Assembly (NCBI GenBank): GCA_029260765.1
Contig: JAJDCP010000084.1
Span: 98,827-162,826, forward strand
Source of the DNA: Planctomycetota bacterium
Lineage (GTDB): Bacteria > Planctomycetota > J058 > JAJDCP01
Length of the DNA: 64,000 bases
Reading direction: 5' to 3'
Position 1 is the stretch's first letter. Every line of letters begins with the position of its first letter. The notes under the pieces are model-generated. The model was not told the DNA's origin and ran no database searches. It was given only the letters and a program-made list of their open reading frames with translations. Positions 53,989-61,612 of the stretch are shown piece by piece. Made by a program: the position numbers and the translations under genes.

Positions 53989-54498
53989 TCAGGGCTGCTG
54001 TGGGGCGAATGCCAGTTTCGGGACATGGGCTTTGCAGTTCGGAACGACCATCTCGACGTCGACGACGACGGCACGTGGTGCGTCGTGAAACAGCGAGTCC
54101 GCTTCCGGACCTTCGAGGATGGTGGCCTTTCCGTTGATTCGGAGACGCGAGCCATCAGAGAAGTCGATGAAGAGGCATCCGATCGACGGATTGACGAGCA
54201 GGTTCCCGAGGCTCATGAACGCGCCGTTGCCGGCGAAGTCGGGAAACGCGAATTGGCGGGGACCCAGGAGGCGGATGAGTCCAGGACCACCACCTTTGAA
54301 GGAGCAGTCGCAGTTCCCGCGGTCGTCGCTGGTCGCTACGAAGAAGAAGGGTGCACCTTCGAGGCGGGCGTGGAGCGTCTCCGGTATCTCTCGCCAGAGC
54401 AGCCTCCGCCTCCTGGCCGTGTCCCAGAGCTCCGCCGTCTCCCAACGTCGTTGCGCTTCGACCTCTCCAGGGTGAAAGGGCTGGTCAAGATCGTTCAT
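53989..54498 (-). CDS. Pyridoxamine 5'-phosphate oxidase-family flavoprotein
   Basis: A 169-residue protein of the PNPOx-like split-barrel fold: FFVATSDDRGNCDCSFKGGG, FPDFAGNGAFMSLGNLLVNP, IGCLFIDFSDGSRLRINGKA. These proteins bind FMN or related cofactors; in this subgroup the partner is unknown. It precedes the radical SAM gene by 19 nt. A second PNPOx-like gene lies at 55.2 kb beside an AhpD-like gene, which suggests a local redox theme. Confidence 0.8.
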   Translation of the reverse strand: MNDLDQPFHPGEVEAQRRWETAELWDTARRRRLLWREIPETLHARLEGAPFFFVATSDDRGNCDCSFKGGGPGLIRLLGPRQFAFPDFAGNGAFMSLGNLLVNPSIGCLFIDFSDGSRLRINGKATILEGPEADSLFHDAPRAVVVDVEMVVPNCKAHVPKLAFAPQQP

Positions 54499-54807
54499 AG
54501 GAGGTGCTCCAGGGGGTCCGAATTCCGGTTATGCACACGCCGTACCCGAAACCGATCTGGGACCCTCGACACCCCATTCCGGCCGGTTCTACGGCGACGG
54601 GCCGGGGCAGGAACGCTGGCTTTTTTGAAATATATACAAGTGCGAGTGTAGATATCGGAATTCATGCAGCGGCATCACAAAAGCCTGGCCTTCGGCGGGC
54701 AGGTCTTTCTCCTCACGGAGATCGCGAACGGGCCCCTGGCCGAGAATCCCGAGCGATCTGGGCTCGAGGTCGCGCCGCTTCCGGGCGAGGTCTTCGTTTT
54801 GGTCGGA
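54499..54807. other. Intergenic region upstream of the PNPOx/radical SAM operon
   Basis: Contains an AT-rich pocket (54621-54660) with a TTGAAA (54625-54630) that could be a -35 for the + strand, but no good -10 follows. A 94-codon + strand frame at 54664-54948 runs through the repeat element and has no homology; I do not call it a gene. Confidence 0.45.
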
Positions 54808-54910
54808 GCTCGGCGAGCGCCGGAGCAGACCTATCCGGATGGCGAACCCAGAACCTCTGGATGCGACCTTTGCCAGAGCGTCTTCCGGCGCTCACAGAGC
54901 CCCGCTACAG
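54808..54910. mobile_element. Left-truncated second copy of the MITE-like element
   Basis: Reverse-orientation copy of 42705-42833. The shared core includes ggcgaacccagaacctctgg and acctttgccagagcg, and the copy ends CCGCTACAG at 54910 like the intact element. The other terminal repeat is diverged or missing. It lies between two unrelated operons. Confidence 0.7.
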
Positions 54911-55084
54911 AAGGCGGCTTCTGCTTGTGCGTGCTTCAGGCTGTTTGAGACGGTCGCAAAGGAAAGTCGCCGCCAGTACCAAGCCAAGCCGTTCTGGCGA
55001 GCAGATGCCACAAGCGCTGGCCCCGGACCCGGGCCCGATCGCGGTTCCGGATCCGGTTGCGATCGCGAATCCGATGTCCGATCG

Positions 55085-55154
55085 CGAAGCCCGAAGCCCG
55101 AAGCCCGAAGACCGAAGCCCGAAGCCCGAAGCCCGAAGCCCGAAGCCCGAAGGT
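55085..55154. repeat. Heptamer tandem repeat (cgaagcc)n
   Basis: Ten 7-bp units, two of them imperfect (cgaagac, cgaaggt). Preceded by a CG-rich low-complexity patch (55020-55084) built from gatccg/gatcgcg words. It lies just downstream of the PNPOx-like gene stop at 55171. No CRISPR character: no spacers. Confidence 0.85.
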
Positions 55155-55170
55155 TTGGGGACTGGACCCG

Positions 55171-55773
55171 CTACGACACCTTCCCGCTGCCAGCCAGCGC
55201 CTCCAGCGCCCGCTCCCGCGCCGCGCCCTCCAACGCGCCCAGCTCCTCGAGGCTGTAGCGGGGGGTGATGTGGCGCGGGCAATTCCAGTCGAAGGCCTCG
55301 ACGCGCAACACCATCGCCCGCTCGATCCGCGCCCGATAGTGCGGGTCTTCCAGCTGCTCGCAGAGCTCGGGACGTTGCTCTTGATCATAGACCTCGACCC
55401 GCGCCAGGATCTTCAGGCGGCGGCGGTGGGCCTGATCGAGCAGGATCAGCGCGACCCGCTTGTCATGCTGCAGGTTGCCAACCGTCAGGTACTGCAGGTT
55501 GCCGCGGAAGTCGGCGTAGCCGAGCGTCTCTGCGTCGAGCACCTTGAGGAAGCCCACCGGACCCCCACGGAACTGCACGTAGGGCCAGCCGCCCTCAGCG
55601 ACGCTGGCCAGATAGAAGTGGTCTCGCGCGGCGATGAATGCGGCCTCGGCGGGGCCGAGCTGAGGAGCTTCGGCGGCGCCCGCTGCCATCTTGGCGGCTT
55701 TGCTGCGCACTCCGTAACGTTCCTGGCTGGCGAGCACGGTGGGGGTGTAGGCGATGTCGAGGAAACGGCGCAT
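55171..55773 (-). CDS. PNPOx-family FMN-binding protein
   Basis: A 200-residue protein with the split-barrel pattern AAFIAARDHFYLASVAEGGW, PYVQFRGGPVGFL, NLQYLTVGNLQHDKRVALIL and RRRLKILARVEVY. The group includes general-stress flavin-binding proteins acting on unknown substrates. GGAG precedes ATG 55773 by 7 nt. The AhpD-like gene ends 52 nt upstream on the same strand, so they probably form a small antioxidant-type operon driven from the region around 56.4-56.6 kb. Confidence 0.8.
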   Translation of the reverse strand: MRRFLDIAYTPTVLASQERYGVRSKAAKMAAGAAEAPQLGPAEAAFIAARDHFYLASVAEGGWPYVQFRGGPVGFLKVLDAETLGYADFRGNLQYLTVGNLQHDKRVALILLDQAHRRRLKILARVEVYDQEQRPELCEQLEDPHYRARIERAMVLRVEAFDWNCPRHITPRYSLEELGALEGAARERALEALAGSGKVS

Positions 55774-55825
55774 CGGTCAGCTCCTGTACGGGGGAGCCCG
55801 TCGGCTCCCCTGGGGTGGTGGTTGC

Positions 55826-56383
55826 TCAGGTTTGCGCGCCGGCCTTGGCAAGCAGGGCGACCTCAGGGTAGTCGATATCGATCTGCCCGACGCGGGCCAG
55901 GGTGTTGGTCAGCGTGTTCAGGGCGACGTGTGTGACGATCTCGACGATGTCTCCCTCACTGAAGCCTGCTTCACGCACAGCGCGTAGCTCTGCGCCGCTG
56001 ACATCGCCGGTGTGCTCGAGCACTGCCTGGGCGAAACGCACCGCGGCGGCAGCCCGTTCTTCGGAAGAGCCACCTTGACGAGCCGCGAGGATCTCGGCGT
56101 CGGACAAGCCCGTCTGCCGCGCACCCGCGGTGTGGGCGGCGACACAGTAGGCACAGCCGTTGCTCTCTGCAGCCAGCAGGGCGATACGTTCACGGGTCGC
56201 GGCGTCGAGAGATCCGCGCAGCAGGGCTCCATGCAGGCCGAGAAAGCCGGCCAATGCGGCAGGCGATTGGGCAAACACACGCAGGAAGTTGGGCGTGCTT
56301 CCGAGCATTTTCTGAACCTGGTCAAGCAACTCACGGCGTCTTCCGGTGGCGGTCTGGGGATCGATGGGTGCAATTCTGGACAT
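55826..56383 (-). CDS. AhpD/carboxymuconolactone decarboxylase-family protein
   Basis: A 185-residue all-helical protein with the AhpD core: Glu73, then CAYC (Cys77, Cys80) and His84 in ESNGCAYCVAAHTAG, the redox-active thiol site of alkylhydroperoxidase AhpD. It may reduce peroxides. ATG 56383 has AAGGAG 7 nt upstream, better than the ATG six codons earlier. First gene of the pair with the downstream PNPOx gene. Three TCAC-N8-GTGA sites lie 140-205 bp upstream. Confidence 0.85.
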   Translation of the reverse strand: MSRIAPIDPQTATGRRRELLDQVQKMLGSTPNFLRVFAQSPAALAGFLGLHGALLRGSLDAATRERIALLAAESNGCAYCVAAHTAGARQTGLSDAEILAARQGGSSEERAAAAVRFAQAVLEHTGDVSGAELRAVREAGFSEGDIVEIVTHVALNTLTNTLARVGQIDIDYPEVALLAKAGAQT

Positions 56384-56525
56384 GGTCGTGCTCCTTGGCA
56401 AAGGGGGGCGGCTTCGTGCTGCCCCTTCGCTGGACTCCTCTTGCAGGCGGCGTGCCGGAACCTAACTGGAGTTGTAAGATCTTGCCAGTAAAATGGTTAT
56501 GTCCACCTGCCTTCGATGGGCGGAC

Positions 56526-56589
56526 TCACGAGAAATCGTGAATCACCATTTTTCGTGAGTGCTGACGCACGTGTCACCAGATTTCGTGA
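56526..56589. promoter_or_regulatory. Three 16-bp operator-like palindromes (TCAC-N8-GTGA)
   Basis: TCACGAGAAATCGTGA (56526-56541), TCACCATTTTTCGTGA (56543-56558) and TCACCAGATTTCGTGA (56574-56589) share the pattern TCAC[CG]A-N4-TCGTGA. The first is a near-perfect palindrome. Repeat starts are 17 and 31 bp apart. The third abuts the -35 of a + strand promoter; all three are also upstream of the minus-strand AhpD/PNPOx operon. A dimeric repressor or activator binding cooperatively is likely; which one is unknown. Confidence 0.75.
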
Positions 56590-56590
56590 C

Positions 56591-56619
56591 TTGGATCCTG
56601 CCTTGCACTAGAATAGAAT
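56591..56619 (+). promoter_or_regulatory. Sigma70-type promoter
   Basis: TTGGAT (56591-56596), 17-nt spacer, TAGAAT (56614-56619). It is placed directly after the third operator copy and reads toward the hairpin array, the displaced gene tip and the MntA-HepT genes. Confidence 0.65.
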
Positions 56620-56727
56620 TGGGCGCTTTGCGCCGCTGCGGAACAAAGCGCCCAACCTTCCCGCGTTGCCCGCGGGAACCCACCGTGCACGAACCCAATG
56701 TCGGGCGAGCTTGCGAGCCGACATTGG
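56619..56727 (+). repeat. Array of three perfect inverted repeats
   Basis: Arm pairs: TTGGGCGCTTTG/CAAAGCGCCCAA (56619-56630, 56644-56655), TTCCCGCG/CGCGGGAA (56658-56665, 56671-56678) and CCAATGTCGG/CCGACATTGG (56695-56704, 56718-56727). They follow the promoter in a row. As RNA they would form three stable hairpins; as DNA they could be recombination or protein sites. Confidence 0.7.
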
Positions 56728-56748
56728 CTGAGCACACCAACGAACTCG

Positions 56749-56964
56749 GGAGGCAAGGGGAGCTTCACCCTTCCCGCGGGTCTGCGCGGTCCGGGCGAGA
56801 AGAACGGTACCTGGGAAGTCGTGCCGGTGGCCCACAGCCTGGCTGCCCTGGCTCGGCGTACGCCGGGCTTCGACCTGCTGCGGCAGAGCTACCCGCTGCA
56901 GCCCTGGAAGCTCAAGCACAAGGTGCAGGCCAACAAGAAGAACCTGGCGGTGGCTGTGGGCTGA
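56749..56964 (+). pseudogene. Displaced duplicate of the 3' end of the 1198-residue gene
   Basis: 71 codons plus stop match the end of the gene at 49311-52907 at 66 of 71 residues (changes T/A, D/N, V/T, C/W, T/N). The frame could start at ATG 56698 inside the third hairpin, giving an 88-residue chimera ending NKKNLAVAVG. DNA 3.8 kb long with two unrelated operons lies between the two copies. The upstream edge of similarity is sharp at GGKGSF; the downstream edge is just after the stop. Confidence 0.85.
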
Positions 56965-57059
56965 GAGGGGTGCAACTTCGCCCCGGGGGACCGCCAGGTT
57001 TTTGAACCATCGGACTCGGCAGCTGAGTATCCTGAAGGAGTGATTGCGGGAGCGCAGCT

Positions 57060-57473
57060 ATGGAGATGCACGAGCTTGAGCATGCGCTGCGCACCTTCTT
57101 CGCCACAGATCCACGCGGGGCCAGCTGCGTCTATCTGTACGGCAGCCAGGCGCGCGGGACTGCCCGTCCCAGCAGCGATGTCGATCTGGGCGTGCTTTTT
57201 GAGACGCCGAGACCGCCAGGTTACGCTGGACTGCCGCTCGATCTTGAAGCGGCACTGGAGGAGCATCTCGGCCTGCCCGTCCAGGTCGTCGATCTCGAGC
57301 GTGTGCCGGTGGATCTGTTCCATCGGGTGTTGCGCGACGGCCGACTGATGCTCGAGCGCGACCGGTCCCGGCGCGTCGAATTCGAGGTTCGACGCCGCAA
57401 CGAGTATTTCGACCTTCTGCCGATCTTGCAGGCGTACCGCGATCATCTCCTCGCTGGGAGGGCCCAGGGATGA
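57060..57473 (+). CDS. mntA: MntA-like nucleotidyltransferase antitoxin
   Basis: A 137-residue minimal nucleotidyltransferase with the family signature G-S-x10-D-x-D: YLYGSQARGTARPSSDVDLG (Gly28, Ser29, Asp40, Asp42). In the characterised MntA-HepT systems MntA blocks the HEPN toxin by adding AMP to a Tyr. GGGAG lies 8 nt upstream of ATG 57060. The stop overlaps the HepT start as ATGA. A 95-nt gap separates it from the displaced gene tip, so the promoter at 56.6 kb may drive it. Confidence 0.9.
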   Translation: MEMHELEHALRTFFATDPRGASCVYLYGSQARGTARPSSDVDLGVLFETPRPPGYAGLPLDLEAALEEHLGLPVQVVDLERVPVDLFHRVLRDGRLMLERDRSRRVEFEVRRRNEYFDLLPILQAYRDHLLAGRAQG

Positions 57474-57844
57474 CCGATGCCGCGTTGGTCCGCAAGAAAC
57501 TGGCCTTCATCGCGCGCTGCTTGCACGAGCTGAGAACACTGGTCGACCCGGCGGACATCGTTTGCGACCTGCGCAGCGAGCGTTTTGCGGAGCACACTCT
57601 GCAGATCGCTATCCAGACGGCGCAGGATATCGCCGCCCCTATCGTCTCCGACCAGCGCCTGCCTGAGCCGCGTACCAACCGCGAGTTGTTCGCGAGCATC
57701 GCCTCCGCCGGTTGGTTGCCGCCGGCTCTGGTCCAGGTCCTGACCCAGATGGTGGGGTTCCGGAACATTCTCGTGCACGGCTACGTAGCGGTCGATCTCG
57801 AGGCCTTTATCGATGTCATGCGTGAGCGGCTTGCTGCGGGCTGA
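57470..57844 (+). CDS. hepT: HepT-like HEPN (DUF86) RNase toxin
   Basis: A 124-residue HEPN-domain protein. The catalytic motif R-x4-H-x-Y is RNILVHGY (Arg98, His103, Tyr105), and the Tyr is the residue modified by MntA in studied systems. It should act as an RNase when freed. ATG 57470 overlaps the mntA stop by 4 nt, giving tight coupling in the usual antitoxin-toxin order. Key residues are intact, so the module is likely functional. Confidence 0.9.
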   Translation: MTDAALVRKKLAFIARCLHELRTLVDPADIVCDLRSERFAEHTLQIAIQTAQDIAAPIVSDQRLPEPRTNRELFASIASAGWLPPALVQVLTQMVGFRNILVHGYVAVDLEAFIDVMRERLAAG

Positions 57845-57877
57845 GTGGGCGTCGTCTGCTCGGCCGGGTCCGACGGC

Positions 57878-58210
57878 TCAATCGTATCGAATGGAGTGTG
57901 TCGCAAGATCAAGCTGATAGCCGACTCTTTGGTGTGGATCCCACTGTGCACCGAGAAAGGGCGCGGGGTCTTTGGCGATGTCGGCCCAGGTTGTGTTGGG
58001 GAAAAGAGTTACGGTCTGATGGTCCCCATCCCAGGTTCCGTAGCACTGTTCGTTGGGGAGCCACATCAGGATGAACTCGGGATCAAAGATGTCGCTTTCG
58101 TCGGTCAGAGAAATGGCCGGAATGCGGCAGAGAGAGTCTGTGTCTTCTTCACTGAGGTTCGCCACGAAGACGTGCCCAAGCTCCAGCGTCCTGGCGTCTT
58201 TGACAACCAC
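57878..58210 (-). CDS. Hypothetical protein, probably truncated at its 5' end
   Basis: A frame of at least 110 codons with natural-looking composition: ELGHVFVANLSEEDTDSLCR, PEFILMWLPNEQCYGTWDGD and LATHSIRYD before TGA. In-frame sequence upstream of GTG 58210 (IYDPSKCRAGR) also looks coding, but then runs into a CG-rich repeat patch at 58245, suggesting loss of the 5' end. No family recognised. GTG 58210 has no well-spaced ribosome site. Confidence 0.45.
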   Translation of the reverse strand: MVVKDARTLELGHVFVANLSEEDTDSLCRIPAISLTDESDIFDPEFILMWLPNEQCYGTWDGDHQTVTLFPNTTWADIAKDPAPFLGAQWDPHQRVGYQLDLATHSIRYD

Positions 58211-58244
58211 CCTTCCAGCTCTGCATTTCGACGGGTCGTAGATC

Positions 58245-58320
58245 AGAGGGATCCGGACCCGGATCCGATCCCGACTCCGGATCCGTGGCCGTGACCGGTT
58301 CCGGGCCCGGTTCCGGTTAC
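58245..58320. repeat. Hexamer-period CG-rich patch
   Basis: Built from words such as gatccg, gacccg, gttccg and gggccc. Similar patches occur at 10430-10485, 55020-55084, 58738-58815 and 59580-59612. Confidence 0.65.
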
Positions 58321-58616
58321 CGAGTTTCCGAATTCCGTGAGCAGAGTTCCGTGGGGACCGAAGACCGTGAAGACCGAGCCCGAGGTTGGCTGACGAACGG
58401 GTTGAGACAGCGAGCCTGGGTGGATGATTCAGGTTCGCCGGGCCGGGTTGGGCTTTTCTGGCGCTGTCCCGGGCGGAGCATGCGGGTTGCGTCTGCGTAG
58501 GGTCGCTCTGCGAATGCTACTTGTGCGGCTATGTTCCCCGCTCTCTTCCGATCGGCGTCGAGGTCTTCGAGGTGAAGAGCCTGTCGTCTTGCCTGCGAGG
58601 GCCCTGACGGACTCGG

Positions 58617-58679
58617 CCCACGGTTCCCACGGTTCCCACGGTTCCCACGGTTCCCACGGTTCCCACGGTCCCCACGGTC
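58617..58679. repeat. Seven 9-bp units (cccacggtt/c)
   Basis: Five copies of cccacggtt and two of cccacggtc. In non-coding DNA: 58211-58888 contains only low-complexity sequence and open frames without homology. Confidence 0.85.
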
Positions 58680-58737
58680 CCCGACTTCGGCAACCGGGCC
58701 TCGGTTGTCGGCCGTCGCCGCTCGGCACACTGCGATC

Positions 58738-58815
58738 GGAACCGCAACCGGATCCGGGTCCGGGTCCGGATCCGCAGTCGGGTCCGGGTCCCCAGTCGGG
58801 TCGGGGTCCGGGTCG
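58738..58815. repeat. Second hexamer-period CG-rich patch
   Basis: Mostly ggatccgggtccgggtcc-type words with period six. Translated it would give Asp-Pro or Gly-Ser repeats, which creates long spurious frames on both strands. Confidence 0.65.
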
Positions 58816-58888
58816 ATGCTCATCAGCTACCCAGCCCTCCATCAACCTCACGACCTACCACGGGCTTCCTCCTCAAGTTACGCCGCTC

Positions 58889-59278
58889 ATGAAGTTCGAA
58901 GCCTTTGAGCTCGCGCTCCAGCTGATCGCAGCCTTGCGACCGTTGATCGTGAAGCTCGCCCGCCTGGACAAAGACCTGGCTCGGCAACTCCGCCGAGCCG
59001 CCTCGTCCATCCCTCTAAACCTCTCCGAAGGCAGCCGTCGAACCGGCGGCGACCGTCTTCACAGCTTCCACCTCCGCCACCTCCCTCGTTCCTCGGAAGC
59101 TGCCGATCGGCCGCTTCGCTGAGCAGCTGGCAGCGCCGAAGAAGTCCTGGCCGTGATCAAGGTTGCCATCGCCTGGCAGTACCTCAACACCGCAGAGACT
59201 GCGTCTGCTCTCGAGCTGCTCGACAGAGAACAGGCGATCATCTACCGTCTCATTCATGGCCGTGCAGGCAGGCCCTGA
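58889..59278 (+). pseudogene. Four-helix-bundle (23S rRNA-IVP-like) gene broken by a 51-nt insertion with a stop
   Basis: The 5' part reads MKFEAFELALQLIAALRPLI and LRRAASSIPLNLSEGSRRTG, then RLHSFH, matching four-helix-bundle proteins. The family continues with AAGSAEEV, which appears in the same frame 51 nt later and runs to IYRLIHGRAGRP and TGA 59276-59278. The intervening 51 nt end in TGA (59120-59122). Removing them restores one 112-residue protein. No ribosome site is clear before ATG 58889. Confidence 0.7.
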
Positions 59279-59885
59279 CGGGCCGGCCTGCTCTCAGCCG
59301 GCCTCCAGGATCCGAATCGCCTCCATCTCAGCCAACAATACCGTCTGGCCGCTGAGCCTTCCGCCTTGGCCCGGCGCCTGGTTCTTTCCCCTGCAAACGT
59401 CCAGCTTGTGGCGCTCGCCCCCATCCGGCTCGCGAGGCAACCGCCGGGCCAAGCCTCCAGGTCGACCCTTCGGGCCGCTTCGCTGCACGGCGACGGCCAG
59501 ACTGAGACATTGTGGGGTCTGTGTCCAGAAGTGGTTGGGGTCGAACGGGTTATGACAAGGGAGCGATCTTCTTGGGGTCGTGTTCGGATCCGGACTCGGA
59601 CTCGAAGGTCGGATCGACGGAGAAGGTCCTCGGTGAGTTCGTCCTCGATCACGACAGCGGTCTCGGAGGGACGGGCGAGGGTGTTGAGCATGGCTGCGGA
59701 GGCCAGGGTCCGGCTCGAGGGCAGCGTTCGCTTCGCACCCGTCCAGCGGACAGTGACTGTATGCACCTGACAGGCATGGGAGCAGACACTGCAGGTCCAC
59801 CGCCCAGACAACAGCTGCCCGCGGGCAATGGTGTGTGTGGTCCCTTATGTGCAGGCACTGCGATCCCCCTGCCTCCCGTCGTGCG
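59279..59885. other. Intergenic region before the IS91-type remnant
   Basis: A 7-bp stem (GGCCGGC 59281-59287 with GCCGGCC 59297-59303) follows the four-helix-bundle stop. A short CG-rich patch lies at 59580-59612. Frames on both strands have no homology. The 5' end of the IS element cannot be placed. Confidence 0.45.
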
Positions 59886-61170
59886 ATGTCCTCCAGCCCC
59901 CACTACCGTCCAAGACGTCCCCAGCAGGGCGCCCTCTATCGCCTTCTGCTCGACCACCTCGAGACCTTCCTCGCAGAGCGTCGCGCAGGGCCGGATCCTG
60001 TCCGTGGGTACCTCCGCCCCGAGGTGGGGAAGACGTTCGAAGACTATCTGGAGTGCGGGGTCCTTCGATTCGGCTTCGCCCGCCTGCGCTGCATGTCCTG
60101 CCTGGAGGCGAGACTGCTGGCTCTGTCGTGTCGAAGACGAGGCCTCTGCCCCTCGTGCCAGGCGGCGTGGGCAGACTGGCTGACCGAAGAGATCCTCCCC
60201 GACGTGGCCTATCGGCAGTGGGTGCTGACGATCCCCAAGCGGCTCCGCGTGTTCTTCCGACATGACGGGGGACTTTTCAAGGAGCTCAGCCGGATCCTCA
60301 GCGACCTCCTCTGCGACTGGATACAGGCCCTCCTCGGTCGCGACGACATTCGTCCGGCCGTACTCTGCTGCGATCAGACCTTCGGGACGCTGCTCGCGCA
60401 CCACCCGCACCAGCACCTCCTGATCAGCGACGGGGCCTTCACTCGCGAAGCGCGCTTCGTGGCGCTGCCGCGCCTTCGGACGAAGGACGTGCGAGCCCTC
60501 ACCGAAGCTCTCCGCAAACGGGTTCTGCTGATGTTGACCAGACGCGGCAAGATCTCGTCGGCCACGCGACGGAGCATGCTCGGCTGGCCCCACAGCGGCT
60601 TCCACCTCGACGCTTCGGTCCGCGTTCCGCAAGGGCGGCGGAGCTGGCTGCGCAAGATCCTGTGCTACCTCTTCCGCCATCCGTTCCATGCCGAGGGGAT
60701 CGTGTACCGGCCGGAGACCGGCAAGGTTCTCTACCGAGCCTGACGGGCGAAGAAGCGCCACGGCCTGTTCAAGCGCAACTTCCACGTCTTCGACGCCGTC
60801 GAGTTCCTGGCCGCCCTCGGCGACCACATCCCCCACCGCCGACGACACCAGGGTACTACGCCGCGCTGCACCCACAGCACCGATCCTGCCTTCCGGCGCC
60901 CGCCCGCCAGCCGCGTCCAGCCGAACCCGGACACCTGGCGAACGTGGGCAGGCGACGCTGGGCGAAGGGCGTCTACGAGATCGATCCCCTGACCTGCGCC
61001 TGCGGCGGAACGTTCCGTCTGCTCGCGATGATCCGACACGACCCCGTCGTCCCATCCTGGCACACCTCGGGCTTCCCCGCGACATGCCGAACCTGGAGCC
61101 CGCTCGCGCTCCGCCTGCAGGCTCCTTGGCTGAAAGGCGAGGGAACCTCGACACGGATCCCGTCCCCGCC
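59886..61170 (+). mobile_element. Decayed IS91-family transposase gene
   Basis: The main frame (59886-60743) is IS91-like: YRPRRPQQGALYRLLLDHLE, FGFARLRCMSCL with CPSC zinc ligands, RQWVLTIPKRLRVFFRHD, and HPHQHLLISDG, the HUH-type metal site. TGA 60741-60743 then interrupts KVLYRA-stop-RAKKRHGLFKRNFHVF; the rest continues in that frame to about 60850, shifts to another frame for WAKGVYEIDPLTCACGGTFR, and shifts again for ILAHLGLPRDMPNLEPARAP. One stop and two frameshifts make it inactive. Rolling-circle elements of this family move adjacent DNA, which may explain debris nearby. Confidence 0.8.
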
Positions 61171-61530
61171 TGTGACCCATGCGTCGACCCACCCGCGTGG
61201 GAGGAACCCACTATCGACGTCCGGACATCAGTGAGTCGTTTCGAGCGAGGAACGAGCGAGGAACGGCGAACGGCCGCAGGATTGCGCCCCGAGGAACACA
61301 GCGCAGCGGCCGACGGGCCCCGAGGGACGAGGGCACGGAGGTGGGCACTCCAAGGACTGCTGATCCAGCAGGGGCAGCAGCAGCGCGTCGCGTCCGCTCC
61401 AGGACAGCCTGTCCAGCTACCCTGATCGCGAGGGCAGGGAGGCGCTGTGCCTGAGGTTGTGGCCTGGGCATGCGAACCTCCCCCATGCGCGCCCTTCTCG
61501 CACCTGCGCGACCGACTGGTGCCGTTGACG
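61171..61530. other. Intergenic region after the IS91 remnant
   Basis: No supported gene. A few short direct repeats (gagcgaggaac, at about 61239 and 61249) are present. The IS end is not recognisable. Confidence 0.4.
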
Positions 61531-61558
61531 TTGACTCCTTGCGCAAGTCGAGTAGCCT
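61531..61558 (+). promoter_or_regulatory. Promoter candidate for the YHYH gene
   Basis: TTGACT (61531-61536), 16-nt spacer, TAGCCT (61553-61558), about 55 nt before ATG 61613. Confidence 0.5.
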
Positions 61559-61612
61559 TGGCTTGTTGCGTTCGGCGGGTGGAGTTCCCTATCCCTGAAG
61601 GAGGACGAACGA

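Noticed and set aside
54664..54948. 94-codon + strand frame after an AT-rich pocket
   Set aside because: It runs through the MITE-like copy and has no homology or ribosome site.
55085..55154. Possible CRISPR-like array
   Set aside because: Units are contiguous 7-mers without spacers.
59254..59811. Minus-strand 185-codon frame beside the IS91 remnant
   Set aside because: Crosses a low-complexity patch and shows no domain; probably spurious.
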